Assembly (NCBI RefSeq): GCF_023272795.1
Contig: NZ_CP096829.1
Location: 1,488,001-1,552,000 of the forward strand
From: Flavobacterium humidisoli
Lineage (GTDB): Bacteria; Bacteroidota; Bacteroidia; Flavobacteriales; Flavobacteriaceae
DNA: 64,000 bases
Reading direction: 5' to 3'
Below the pieces are notes generated by a model. The model was not told where the DNA came from and did not search any database. It was given only the letters and a program-made list of their open reading frames with translations. The position numbers and the translations under genes are program-made. This document shows, piece after piece, positions 44,849 to 53,367 of the stretch (the stretch's first letter is position 1; each line of letters opens with the position of its first letter).

Positions 44849-45271
44849 TTAATTTATAATGGTTAGGTTTTTCTTCACTTCCAGTTTAGTTCCGTTTTGA
44901 TCGTTTACGATAATGATGAAGTCATATTTTCCCTCTGCAGCATCTTCAGGAATATCAAAATGTTTATGAACAGTTGCGTTTTTTGCACCTGTATATTGCG
45001 TCCATGTAATTTCGTGCGACCAAACTTTCGGGTAAGTTTCTGTACTTCTTTGTGCAATTTTAACCTGAACATTTTCGATTTTGTCAGCAGCGGTGACTTC
45101 TGCATTAAAATGGAAATCCTGACCAATAGTTCCCGTTTCGTTGTTTCCAAGACCAATTTCGATTTTGTCAATCTTCGGAATTGCTTGTTCTTTTTCGGAA
45201 TCATCATTGCTGCAACTTGAAAAAGCAATTGTGGCAATGAGCGAAGCCAGAATGAGTTTTGTTGTTTTCAT
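44849..45271 (-). CDS. Second DUF4625-like lipoprotein
   Basis: About 140 residues from ATG 45271 (MKTTKLILASLIATIAFSSC); the longer frame to 45328 adds residues without signal character. Lipobox FSSC. Core PKIDKIEIGLGNNETGTIGQDFHFNAEVTAADKIENVQVKIAQ ... IPEDAAEGKYDFIIIVNDQNG follows the same order as the neighbour at 44373 but lacks the His cluster (one KHFD remains). The two are tandem paralogues in one operon. Confidence 0.75.
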   Translation of the reverse strand: MKTTKLILASLIATIAFSSCSNDDSEKEQAIPKIDKIEIGLGNNETGTIGQDFHFNAEVTAADKIENVQVKIAQRSTETYPKVWSHEITWTQYTGAKNATVHKHFDIPEDAAEGKYDFIIIVNDQNGTKLEVKKNLTIIN

Positions 45272-45658
45272 TTTTTCTGATTTGATTTTGATCATTTTAT
45301 AAAGAGTATTTGGGTTGCGAAAAGACAATGTCTACCGATTTTAGCAATCGTATAAACAGAATAAAAGCAGCTCATTTCAAACTAAAACTTTTGGATAGAG
45401 CTTTGTTCTAAATGAAAAAGAGAATAAAATTTTGAGATGATTTTTTTGTGAAAAGCAGACAAGATTTCTACAAAGAAAACTGGGTTTTCAATGTGAAAAA
45501 GAATTATATGTCTTAGGATATTTAGAGTTGAAATGTAGTCAAATCAATACCCTTTCTACGGATTATTTCCTAGAAAAGATAAGTTTGAATCAAATTTCAA
45601 ATTCAATAAATAATTAGAGAACAACCGAATGTAAAACAATCGGGAACACAAAAAAATA
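45272..45658. other. 387-base gap without a gene
   Basis: No open frame of note and no repeat. On the minus strand a TACTCTTTA element with TTG 17 bases upstream (near 45315-45343) could be a weak promoter for the DUF4625 genes. Otherwise nothing recognisable. Confidence 0.4.
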
Positions 45659-46009
45659 CTAAAATGTAAAAGGTGGCGCTCGAAGAGAAAATAATGAGCC
45701 CTTAAAAAATGTAAAATGTGGTTTGCTGTAAAAACTAAGGTGTTTTACAATAGGATTATTTTTGAAAAACTGAAAAACATTAACTTCAAGTGTACCAAAA
45801 GCGCTAAATTTAAAATCGCAAATCGAACATTTATGAAACGAATGCAGTTTGGCTTTAAATTGCGGTTTTTCGGAAACAGAAAACTCTAATTTCTCTTTGT
45901 AATTATGAGTGTCTAAGATATGCTCATACGAATGGACAGCCGGAAAAAGTATTGCGAACAATACAATTAAAGGCATTAAAAGATTAATAATTTTAAGTTT
46001 CTTTTTCAT
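45659..46009 (-). CDS. Small His/Cys-rich envelope protein (SYEH/CxxC/LRAPP type)
   Basis: 116 residues with an N-terminal membrane or signal segment (LKIINLLMPLIVLFAILFPAV), then HSYEHILDTHNYKE, FHKCSICDF (CxxC with an adjacent His) and the end LRAPPFTF. Shares the order SYEH - CxxC - LRxPP with the protein at 9430. First gene of the metal locus; its promoter carries the double dyad at 46050-46102. Metal binding and sensing or transfer to the receptor are inferred. Confidence 0.78.
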   Translation of the reverse strand: MKKKLKIINLLMPLIVLFAILFPAVHSYEHILDTHNYKEKLEFSVSEKPQFKAKLHSFHKCSICDFKFSAFGTLEVNVFQFFKNNPIVKHLSFYSKPHFTFFKGSLFSLRAPPFTF

Positions 46010-46049
46010 TCGTTGAGATTATTTCCTACTCATTTAAAGCTGGAATTAA

Positions 46050-46102
46050 TGCAATAGTGTTGCAAATATAAAAATCTTATTTTTAAATGCAATGTTGTTG
46101 CA
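46050..46102 (-). promoter_or_regulatory. Promoter with two identical-type operators (TGCAA-N5-TTGCA)
   Basis: On the minus strand TTG (46090-46092) and TATATTTG (46063-46070) are 19 bases apart. Two dyads, TGCAATAGTGTTGCA (46050-46064) and TGCAATGTTGTTGCA (46088-46102), overlap the -7 and -33 elements respectively, 38 bases centre to centre. This fits a repressor that blocks transcription of the metal locus. The shape is that of a Fur-family (Zur-like) box, but the protein is not encoded nearby. Confidence 0.75.
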
Positions 46103-46128
46103 GTAATTGTTTGCGAAAAATCAATGCT

Positions 46129-46146
46129 TTTGCTAATTTTAGCAAA
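46129..46146. promoter_or_regulatory. 18-bp palindrome before the M1 aminopeptidase
   Basis: TTTGCTAA-TT-TTAGCAAA: eight-base arms around a TT centre, 18 bases before the ATG at 46164. Overlaps a TAATTTTA -7-like stretch. Possibly an operator. Confidence 0.45.
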
Positions 46147-46163
46147 TCTTATATTCTTTAAAA

Positions 46164-48731
46164 ATGAAAATTTTCTACAGCTTTCTTTGTTTTGTTATCT
46201 TAATTTTCAATGGTTTTTCTCAATCAAAAGAAAGCGGATTGTTTGAAAACGGTGTTTCGGAACAGCTGGCACATTTACGTAAAAAACAAATTTCAGGTCT
46301 TCGATACACTTTGTATTTTGATATACCGAATCAGAAAGAAGAAAGAATAAAGGCTTATTCGTTTGTAAATTTGAATTTGTCTGATATAAGTCAGCCCTTG
46401 CTTTTTGATTTTAAAGAGAATACGGCCAAGATAAAAACTATTGAGGTAAATGGAAAAAAACTTTCTATTGTTCATGAAAACGGACATATTGTAATTCCGG
46501 TTTCGGCTTTGGTTTTGGGAAAAAATCTAGTTTCTTTTTCATTTATTGCAGGTAATTTATCATTAAACAGAAATGATGATTTTTTATATACTTTATTAGT
46601 TCCAGATCGCGCGAGCACTTTGTTTCCATGTTTCGATCAGCCCGATTTAAAAGCGACTTACAGACTAACACTTTCTGTGCCAAAAGACTGGTCTGTTTTG
46701 GCTGGAGCCAATGTAGTAAACAAACTTGAAAAAAGAGATTTTGCAATTTACACTTTTGGAGAATCTGACAAAATGAGCACTTATTTGTTTTCTTTTGTGG
46801 CGGGAAAATTCAAAAGTGCGACACAAAAGCCAGGTTTAGAAATGACGATGCTGTATCGTGAAAATAGTCCGGAGAAATTTCGCGTAAGCGCCGATACTAT
46901 TTTTAATCTGCATCAGCAATCTTTAGACTTTTTAGAAAAATATACCAATTATAAATTTCCGTTTCAGAAGTTAGATTTTGCTTCGATTCCTGTTTTTCAG
47001 TATGGCGGAATGGAGCATGTTGGTGCAATTCAGTACCGAGAATCGACTTTGTTTTTGGATAACAGCGCAACGGATAGCGAAAAATTAAACCGAGCTAAAC
47101 TCATCGCACACGAAACGTCACACATGTGGTTTGGCGATTTGGTCACAATGAAATGGTTTGATGATGTTTGGATGAAAGAGGTTTTTGCCAATTTTATGGC
47201 CGATAAAATTATGAACCCGATTTTCCCGAAAGTCAATCATAATCTCCAGTTTTTTACAGCGCATTATCCTAGCGCTTTCGCGGAAGATCGTTCTTTAGGA
47301 ACACATCCAATCAAACAGCATTTGGCGAATTTGAAAGACGCTGGTTCGCTTTACGGTGCCATTATTTACAACAAAGCACCCATTATGATGCGTCAGTTGG
47401 AAGCTTCAATGGGTAAAGAAGCTTTTCAGAACGGAATTCAAAAATACATTCAGAAATATGCCAACGACAATGCCGATTGGAATAATCTGGTGGAAATTCT
47501 GGATGCAGAAACGCCACTCGATATGAAAAAATGGAGCGACGTTTGGGTAAACAAATCAGGAAGAGCAATTTTTAAGGATCAAATCGAATATGATGCTAAA
47601 AACCGAATTAAAACTTTTGAAATTCAGCAAAAATCAGAAGACAACTCCGATAATATCTGGCCTCAGGTTTTTCAGATCGGTTTAGTTTATGCCAATGAGG
47701 TAAAAGTTTTATCAATCAATATTAATGATAAAAATACGGCTGTAAAAGAAGCTATCGGACTAGAAAAACCGCTCGCCATTGTTTACAATTATAATGGTTT
47801 TGGATACGGAGTTTTTCCGCTTGACGGGAATAATTTAAATTATATTCCTGGTTTAAAAGATGAAATGGCTAAAGCTTCTATTTATAGTAATCTTTATGAA
47901 AATACGTTAATTGGAAATGTTTCGCTAGAAAAAGCTTTTGATTGTTTTTTAAAGGGAATTCAAACAGAAGAAAACGAATTGGTTTTAAGAATTGCTTCTA
48001 ATAATTTAAATACAATTTATTGGAGATTTTTAACCGAAAAACAGCAGAATAAAGTTCAGAAACAGCTTGAAGGTATTTTGTACGAACGTTTACAGGCTAA
48101 TTTGTCAGCCAATATCAAAAAGACATTGTTCGGATTATTCAGTTCGATAGCGTATTCTAATTCGGCGAAAGCCAGTTTATATAAAGTTTGGAACAGAGAA
48201 ATCTCGATTCCGAATTTGAAATTAAACGAAGATGATTATACCAATATGGCAATGAATCTGGCTATTTTTGAACATCCAAAAGCAGATGAAATTTTGGAGA
48301 AAACCAGAAAATCTTTCACTAATCCGGATAAACAAAAGCGTTTTGAGTTTCTGCTTCCGTCATTGTCAAAGGATGAATCGGTTCGAAATGCCTTTATAGA
48401 ATCATTAAAAGAGGATTCTAATCGTGAAAAAGAATCTTGGGTTTCGACTGGTTTGGCAAATGTAAATCATCCGCTTCGTCAAGGCAGCGCACAAAAGTAT
48501 ATTAGATTTTCACTAGATTTGGTAGACGAAATCCAACGCACGGGAGATATTTTCTTTCCGAAAGATTGGCTCGATAATACAGTTGGAAAGTATTCGTCGA
48601 AATTTGCTTTTGATGAAGTGCAGCGATTCTTAAAAGAAAACCCTAATTTTAGTCCAATCTTGAAGCGTAAATTGTTTCAGGCGACAGATTTGCTTTATAA
48701 AGCACAAAATATTAAAAAAGAAACCGAATGA
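46164..48731 (+). CDS. M1-family zinc aminopeptidase
   Basis: 855 residues with a signal peptide (MKIFYSFLCFVILIFNGFSQ). Zinc site HETSH at residues 316-320, then the third ligand Glu 19 residues on (WMKEVFANF). The exopeptidase motif is GGMEH (usually GxMEN). N-terminal beta domain, thermolysin-like domain, and a long helical C-terminal half. Removes N-terminal residues from peptides. It is divergent from the metal locus and overlaps the next gene by 4 bases. Confidence 0.93.
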   Translation: MKIFYSFLCFVILIFNGFSQSKESGLFENGVSEQLAHLRKKQISGLRYTLYFDIPNQKEERIKAYSFVNLNLSDISQPLLFDFKENTAKIKTIEVNGKKLSIVHENGHIVIPVSALVLGKNLVSFSFIAGNLSLNRNDDFLYTLLVPDRASTLFPCFDQPDLKATYRLTLSVPKDWSVLAGANVVNKLEKRDFAIYTFGESDKMSTYLFSFVAGKFKSATQKPGLEMTMLYRENSPEKFRVSADTIFNLHQQSLDFLEKYTNYKFPFQKLDFASIPVFQYGGMEHVGAIQYRESTLFLDNSATDSEKLNRAKLIAHETSHMWFGDLVTMKWFDDVWMKEVFANFMADKIMNPIFPKVNHNLQFFTAHYPSAFAEDRSLGTHPIKQHLANLKDAGSLYGAIIYNKAPIMMRQLEASMGKEAFQNGIQKYIQKYANDNADWNNLVEILDAETPLDMKKWSDVWVNKSGRAIFKDQIEYDAKNRIKTFEIQQKSEDNSDNIWPQVFQIGLVYANEVKVLSININDKNTAVKEAIGLEKPLAIVYNYNGFGYGVFPLDGNNLNYIPGLKDEMAKASIYSNLYENTLIGNVSLEKAFDCFLKGIQTEENELVLRIASNNLNTIYWRFLTEKQQNKVQKQLEGILYERLQANLSANIKKTLFGLFSSIAYSNSAKASLYKVWNREISIPNLKLNEDDYTNMAMNLAIFEHPKADEILEKTRKSFTNPDKQKRFEFLLPSLSKDESVRNAFIESLKEDSNREKESWVSTGLANVNHPLRQGSAQKYIRFSLDLVDEIQRTGDIFFPKDWLDNTVGKYSSKFAFDEVQRFLKENPNFSPILKRKLFQATDLLYKAQNIKKETE

Positions 48732-49654
48732 AAATTGAATCGGAAATAGAGAAAGTCTCCAGTTTTCAGCATCTAGAAATGTTGGCCAATCAGGTTGTGG
48801 AAGGTTTTATATCGGGAATGCACAAGAGTCCGTTTCATGGATTTTCTGCCGAATTTGCGGAACATAAAGTGTATAACGCAGGCGAAAGCACCAAACATAT
48901 TGACTGGAAATTGTTTGCCAAAACCGATCGTTTGTACACGAAACGTTTTGAGGAAGAAACCAATTTACGCTGTCATCTTATTGTAGATAATTCATCGTCA
49001 ATGCATTATCCTGAACTCAAATCAAATCAACCTTTTTATGAAAAGAAGATTGGTTTTGCGGTTTTGGCATCGGCGGTTTTAATGAATATCTTAAAGAAAC
49101 AACGCGATGCAGTTGGGTTAAGTGTTTTTTCTGATAAATACGAATATTACGCACCAGAAAAAGGAAGCGATCGCCATCATAGAATGCTGTTGAATAAACT
49201 GGAAGAACTATTAGTACAGCCAAAAGTCAAAAAAACAACCGATACCATTACGTATCTGCATCAAATAGCAGAGAAAATGCATCGCCGTTCGATGATTATC
49301 TTGTTTACAGATATGTTTCAGACGGAAGATGATGAGAAATTATTCAACGCTTTACAGCATTTAAAACACAACAAGCATAAAGTAGTTTTGTTTCATGTTG
49401 TTGATAATGAAACCGAATTGAAATTTGATTTTGACAATACGCCAAGAAAGTTTATTGATTTAGAATCGGGAGAAGAGGTTTCAATTTTTGCTGATAATGT
49501 AAAAGAAGAATATGAAAAAAGGGTAGAAGCCTATTTTAAAAATCTGGCTTTAACCTGTGCCAAGAACCAAATTAAGTACGTTCCGGTAAATGTGGGCGAT
49601 AATTTTGAAAAAATATTAACCACATATTTGGTTGAAAAACAAAACTTTGGATAA
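48728..49654 (+). CDS. DUF58 domain protein
   Basis: 308 residues. DUF58 core: YNAGESTKHIDWKLFAKTDRLYTKRFEEETNLRCHLIVDNSSSM, with the vWA-like metal site D-N-S-S-S; then RDAVGLSVFSDKYEYYAPEKGS and IILFTDMF. Usually encoded with a MoxR ATPase and vWA proteins; here it is alone after the aminopeptidase with an ATGA overlap, so the two are translationally coupled. No membrane segment. Function undecided. Confidence 0.9.
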   Translation: MKIESEIEKVSSFQHLEMLANQVVEGFISGMHKSPFHGFSAEFAEHKVYNAGESTKHIDWKLFAKTDRLYTKRFEEETNLRCHLIVDNSSSMHYPELKSNQPFYEKKIGFAVLASAVLMNILKKQRDAVGLSVFSDKYEYYAPEKGSDRHHRMLLNKLEELLVQPKVKKTTDTITYLHQIAEKMHRRSMIILFTDMFQTEDDEKLFNALQHLKHNKHKVVLFHVVDNETELKFDFDNTPRKFIDLESGEEVSIFADNVKEEYEKRVEAYFKNLALTCAKNQIKYVPVNVGDNFEKILTTYLVEKQNFG

Positions 49655-49692
49655 TATTTTTGAAAATAATTTCATTTTTTTTATAAAAATGC

Positions 49693-49722
49693 TTGCAGAA
49701 ACGAAATTCTGTTATATCTTTG
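49693..49722 (+). promoter_or_regulatory. tRNA promoter TTG-N19-TATCTTTG
   Basis: TTG 49693-49695 and TATCTTTG 49715-49722 with a spacing of 19. Same layout in front of the second tRNA-Asp. Confidence 0.85.
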
Positions 49723-49740
49723 CAACCGCAATAACGCAGA

Positions 49741-49814
49741 GGTTTGGTAGTTCAGTTGGTTAGAATACATGCCTGTCACGCATGGGGTCGCGGGTTCGAG
49801 TCCCGTCCAGACCG
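49741..49814 (+). tRNA. tRNA-Asp (anticodon GTC), copy 1
   Basis: 74 nt. Acceptor GGTTTGG pairs with CCAGACC; D-arm AGTTCAGTTGGTTAGAAT, anticodon loop CTGTCAC with GTC, T-arm GGGTTCGAGTCCC. CCA is not encoded. Identical to the second copy. Confidence 0.97.
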
Positions 49815-49824
49815 CAATATTGGG

Positions 49825-49853
49825 AAAGCCTTTCTTAACAGAAAGGCTTTTTT
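49825..49853 (+). terminator. Terminator after tRNA-Asp copy 1
   Basis: AAAGCCTTTCT / AGAAAGGCTTT stem plus T-run, 10 bases after the tRNA. The same stem occurs after copy 2 with one base changed. Confidence 0.9.
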
Positions 49854-49914
49854 GCCCAAATACGGTATCTAAGATTAGTTGTGTTGTTTTGCTACGACTT
49901 TGTAACTCGTAGCT

Positions 49915-49967
49915 GGTTTAGTAGTTAGACCAATGAAAAGCTTTCCACTTTTGTGGATGGCTTTTTT
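49915..49967 (+). pseudogene. Possible deleted third tRNA-Asp copy with its terminator
   Basis: GGTTTAGTAGTTAGACC (49915-49931) joins a tRNA-Asp-like 5' end to AGACC, the 3' end of the acceptor. A hairpin AAAAGCTTTCCAC / GTGGATGGCTTTT (49936-49967) follows, as after the real copies. Reads as an internally deleted tRNA copy, but could be chance. Confidence 0.3.
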
Positions 49968-49988
49968 GATTTAAGACACTTTTGTTTT

Positions 49989-50165
49989 TAACCGCAAAGA
50001 GCGCTAAGATTTACGCAAAGTCCGCAAAGTTTTTTTTAAGCTTTGCGGACTTTTGTTTTTTATTTGTGTGATTTAATTAGCAAAGAGCGCAATCTAGAAG
50101 CCTCGGGATACTCAAAGTCTATAGTTTTTTTTTGAGCTTTGCGAGCCTTTGCATTTTTACCTTGA
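49989..50165. repeat. Intergenic repeat block, family C
   Basis: Alternating ACCGCAAAGAGCGCTAAGAT, CGCAAAGTCCGCAAAG, AAGCTTTGCGGACTTTTG and GAGCTTTGCGAGCCTTTG. No gene in 49968-50280. Confidence 0.75.
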
Positions 50166-50280
50166 ATGCTTTTCGGTTAAAAAAGAAAGAAAGTTCTTCT
50201 TTTTTAATTTTACAGTCAATTTTTAAAATATTGGAATTTAGCCAATTAAAAATTTCTTAAAATTTATTTAAAAAAAACGC

Positions 50281-50310
50281 TTGCAGAAATGAAATTCTGT
50301 TGTATTTTTG
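50281..50310 (+). promoter_or_regulatory. tRNA promoter TTG-N19-TATTTTTG
   Basis: TTG 50281-50283 and TATTTTTG 50303-50310. The 30 bases between the two elements closely match those of copy 1. Confidence 0.85.
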
Positions 50311-50327
50311 CACCCACAATAACGCAG

Positions 50328-50401
50328 GGTTTGGTAGTTCAGTTGGTTAGAATACATGCCTGTCACGCATGGGGTCGCGGGTTCGAGTCCCGTCCAGACC
50401 G
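50328..50401 (+). tRNA. tRNA-Asp (anticodon GTC), copy 2
   Basis: Same 74-nt sequence as copy 1. Downstream terminator AAATGCCTTTCTTAACAGAA at 50415-50447. The 338 bases from 50402 to 50739 hold only this terminator and repeats of families C and G. Confidence 0.97.
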
Positions 50402-50414
50402 CCTAAGTTTTTTA

Positions 50415-50447
50415 AATGCCTTTCTTAACAGAAAGGCATTTTTTTTG
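50415..50447 (+). terminator. Terminator after tRNA-Asp copy 2
   Basis: AAATGCCTTTCT / AGAAAGGCATTT stem with eight T. Confidence 0.9.
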
Positions 50448-50520
50448 TTTATATATTTAACCGCAAAGTTCGTTAAGATTTAAGAAAGGCTCACAAAGGT
50501 TTAATTTAGTTTTGTATTTC

Positions 50521-50620
50521 AATATAGCCCGTGGTTTCAACCGTGGGAACGCTTCGTGCCATACAGATTGTGATATATATAGCGCTCCAATCGTTGAAAC
50601 CATAGGCTATGTTTGATAAT
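50521..50620. repeat. Intergenic inverted repeat, family G
   Basis: ATAGCCCGTGGTTTCAACCG at the left and CGTTGAAACCATAGGCTAT at the right, separated by about 50 bases. Confidence 0.7.
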
Positions 50621-50739
50621 CTTTGTGAACATTACGTTTTTATCTTTGGAACTTTGCGGTTAAATCTCAATTCGGCTTTGGAGTTTTTAAATTTTAAATT
50701 TCCTTACATTTATATATCTAAAGATATTTAATTACATCA

Positions 50740-51552
50740 ATGGAACATTCCGGTCAAAAATTAGATAAGTATTACATCAAAAAAGTAGATGCTGATAAAA
50801 AAAGCATTTACTGCCACCACGATTTGATGGGCGAATTGTTTATTCCGCCACACAGACACGTTAAAGCGCAATTGCTTTACGCTGAAGGCGATGTTGTTTT
50901 TGTAACGACAGAAACCAAAACTTACTTTTTGCCAGCAAGACATTTTATCTGGATTCCGAGCGGAGTGGAGCACAGTATCGAACCAAAATCGGAAAATGTG
51001 ACGATGCGAAATTTGTATTTTCCGGTTGAAAAAGACGAAAATGACTTCTATAAAGTAGAAGGCATTTATCCAGTCAATAATCTGTTGCTGCAAATGATGC
51101 TTTTTACCAATAGATGGAATGGCGATCTTAAAAAAGGAACTCCGAACTTTGCCATTGCTAAAGCGATAAAAGCGATACTTCCGCAAATTTGCACCAATAA
51201 TTTACCTTTAGAATTACCACAGCCAAAAGACAAACGCCTTGGTAAAATCCTTCGTTATATTGAAAATAATCTCGGAGAAACGATTCTCTTTGCCGATGTA
51301 GCTCATGAATTTGGCTTTAGCGAACGCTCTTTGTATCGCTTATTTCAAAAAGATCTCAAAATGTCATTTATTCAATATTACACCATAAGAAGAATCCTCA
51401 AAGCGATCGAACTTTTATTAGAAAGAAAACTTTCTGTAAAAGAGGTAGCTGAAGAAGTTGGTTATAATAGTGTTCCGACTTTCAGCAATACCTTTTTCAA
51501 GATTTTAGGACAAAGACCTTCCGATTACTTAAATGGGGAAGATATTCTGTAG
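50740..51552 (+). CDS. AraC-family transcriptional regulator
   Basis: 270 residues. N-terminal cupin domain (PPHRHVKAQLLYAEGDVVFVTTETKTYFLPARHFIWIPSGVEHSI), C-terminal double HTH (RLGKILRYIENNLGETILFADVAHEFGFSERSLYRLFQKDLKMSFIQY ... SVKEVAEEVGYNSVPTFSNTFFKILGQRPSDY). It precedes the TolC-HlyD-MFS operon on the same strand and probably controls it. The inducer is unknown. Confidence 0.93.
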   Translation: MEHSGQKLDKYYIKKVDADKKSIYCHHDLMGELFIPPHRHVKAQLLYAEGDVVFVTTETKTYFLPARHFIWIPSGVEHSIEPKSENVTMRNLYFPVEKDENDFYKVEGIYPVNNLLLQMMLFTNRWNGDLKKGTPNFAIAKAIKAILPQICTNNLPLELPQPKDKRLGKILRYIENNLGETILFADVAHEFGFSERSLYRLFQKDLKMSFIQYYTIRRILKAIELLLERKLSVKEVAEEVGYNSVPTFSNTFFKILGQRPSDYLNGEDIL

Positions 51553-51897
51553 TTTTTTATTTCACACAGATTTATTCAATTTAAATTTTAAAAATGTTTC
51601 TCTCGCAGATCTGGCAGATTTAGGAGATTTTTTTTATCTTATTGATCTGCTCAAATCCGCCAGATCTGCGAGAGATTTTCAAAAAAATAAAATCAGCGTT
51701 CATCTGCTTTTAAATCAGCGTGACATATCACAAAACCAAATCTATTTTGTAATAGTTTGTTTTTTAGTGTTTTAATATAACGTTTTCGAAAAACACGATT
51801 TTAACATTTGTCCGAAATGAATATGTCATTGACTTTTTAGAATCATCCGCCAAGCAAAAAATGAAGGAACTTTGCAGCATAAAATATTTAATTATTC
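51553..51897. other. 345-base gap with repeat F and efflux promoter region
   Basis: Contains GCAGATCTGGCAGATTTAGG (51606-51625) mirrored by AAATCCGCCAGATCTGCGAG (51654-51673), a hairpin of family F. The remaining 200 bases before the TolC gene hold no gene; a TTG/TAnnTTTG promoter is not convincing. Confidence 0.5.
51600..51680. repeat. Intergenic inverted repeat, family F
   Basis: GCAGATCTGGCAGATTTAGG and AAATCCGCCAGATCTGCGAG, inverted around TTATCTTATTGATCTG. Related words occur at 30500-30540. Confidence 0.7.
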
Positions 51898-53253
51898 ATG
51901 TTCCTTACAAAAACAAACTCTAAAGAAGATTGTTTTCCCAGAAGCTTATTGATTTTACTAATGGTATTAGTATTCAATAGTTTACAAGCTCAGGAAGTTC
52001 ATACTGTTTCTTTACAAGAAGCGATGAAACTGGCGAAGGAAAACAACAAAAAAATCCTTAAATCTCAACTGGAGATTACGCTTGCTGAGCAAAACATCAA
52101 AGAAAGAAAAGAACTTAGATTACCGGATGTGCAACTGAACGGAATGTACTCCAGAATTACCAACATTACAGAATTTAAAGGAGATGGTTTCTTAAACGGA
52201 AAAGAAGTTACGAAAGCAATTCCTGAAATCTATGAGGTAAATTCAACTTTTAAAATGCCAATTTACGTTGGTAACAAGATTAATAACGCAATAAAAATCG
52301 CGAATCAGGAAAACGAAATTGCAAAAATAAAATCGGAAAAAACAGAAAATGATATTGAACTGGAAGTTGTTGCAAACTATCTGGCGATTTATAAAATGAT
52401 GGAACTTCAAAAAATATTTGAAGAAAACATCAAAGAAGAAAAAAGCCGATTAAAAGAAGTGCAATCGCTTCAAAAACACGGAACGGTAACTAAAAATGAG
52501 GTTATACGTGCCGAATTACAGCTCTCAGATCGTGAGTTGAACGCGCTTACAAACTCCAAAAACATTCAAATAGCGCTTCACGATCTGAAGACTTTAATTC
52601 AGATTCCGGAAAACGAAGAAATTGCAATTGACACAACTGCAAGTCTGGACGAAATGAACGGTTTAGATCCGTATGATTTTTATCTGAATAAAGCGATGCA
52701 GAACGAAGAAATGCGTATTGCAAGTCAGGAATTGAACATCAGTAAAACCGAAATGCAATTGGTAAAAGGGAATTATCTGCCAAGCGTAAACTTCTTCGGG
52801 AATTATGGCTTTTATTATCCAAACTACAAATTCTTTCCGCCAAATCCGTATTTGTACACTTTAGGTCAGGTGGGAATTGAGGCACGTTTTGATCTTTCGG
52901 CTTTGTATAAAAACAAAACGAAAGTGGCAAAAGCGAACACTAAAATCGATATGCAGAAAATGCAGACTGAAATTATAAAAGAAGAAATTCAAGATCAGTT
53001 ATACAAAGAGCATACACAGTATCAGGAAATCCTTGAAAAATTTGTCGTGGTTGACAAAGCTTTGGATTTAGCTGAAGAAAACTACCGAATTGTAAAACTG
53101 AAATACTTAAACCAATTGGTTTTAATTACCGAAATGGTCGATGCTGATAATGCTTTGCTTCAGGCAAAATACAACAAAATCTCTACCCGATTGGATGCTG
53201 TTTTGAAACATTATGAAATGATGCATACGGCTGGAATCATGCCTCAGAGCTAA
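51898..53253 (+). CDS. TolC-family outer-membrane efflux protein
   Basis: 451 residues. Signal-like N-terminus (LLILLMVLVFNSLQAQEV). Two OEP repeats: SLQEAMKLAKENNKKILKSQLEITLAEQNIKERK and LNKAMQNEEMRIASQELNISKTEMQLVKGNYLPSVNFFG, each giving long helices of the channel. First gene of a TolC-HlyD-MFS tripartite efflux operon; works with the adaptor at 53368 and pump at 54422. Confidence 0.94.
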   Translation: MFLTKTNSKEDCFPRSLLILLMVLVFNSLQAQEVHTVSLQEAMKLAKENNKKILKSQLEITLAEQNIKERKELRLPDVQLNGMYSRITNITEFKGDGFLNGKEVTKAIPEIYEVNSTFKMPIYVGNKINNAIKIANQENEIAKIKSEKTENDIELEVVANYLAIYKMMELQKIFEENIKEEKSRLKEVQSLQKHGTVTKNEVIRAELQLSDRELNALTNSKNIQIALHDLKTLIQIPENEEIAIDTTASLDEMNGLDPYDFYLNKAMQNEEMRIASQELNISKTEMQLVKGNYLPSVNFFGNYGFYYPNYKFFPPNPYLYTLGQVGIEARFDLSALYKNKTKVAKANTKIDMQKMQTEIIKEEIQDQLYKEHTQYQEILEKFVVVDKALDLAEENYRIVKLKYLNQLVLITEMVDADNALLQAKYNKISTRLDAVLKHYEMMHTAGIMPQS

Positions 53254-53367
53254 ATGCTGGTTAAAGATTAGGCTAAAGCCTTTAGGAGAAAAAAGCAAGA
53301 GGGAGACTGATAGAAGAAAGAAGCAAGAGAAAAGACTTAAAAGAACTAAGATAAAGAGATAAAAAAG

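Larger units (their letters stand above)
50402..50739. other. 338-base gap with terminator and repeats
   Basis: Holds the tRNA terminator (50415-50447), family-C words (50459-50500 and 50640-50665) and family G. No gene seen. Confidence 0.6.

Noticed and set aside
45272..45658. Decayed gene between the small envelope protein and the DUF4625 genes
   Set aside because: No frame in any phase shows motif or coding bias; treated as a leader/spacer.
49981..50165. Small RNA made from the Ala-like AAGAGCGC repeats
   Set aside because: The block is repeat family C with no promoter or terminator of its own.
51533..51775. 80-residue frame after the AraC gene
   Set aside because: It runs through repeat family F and has no conserved content.
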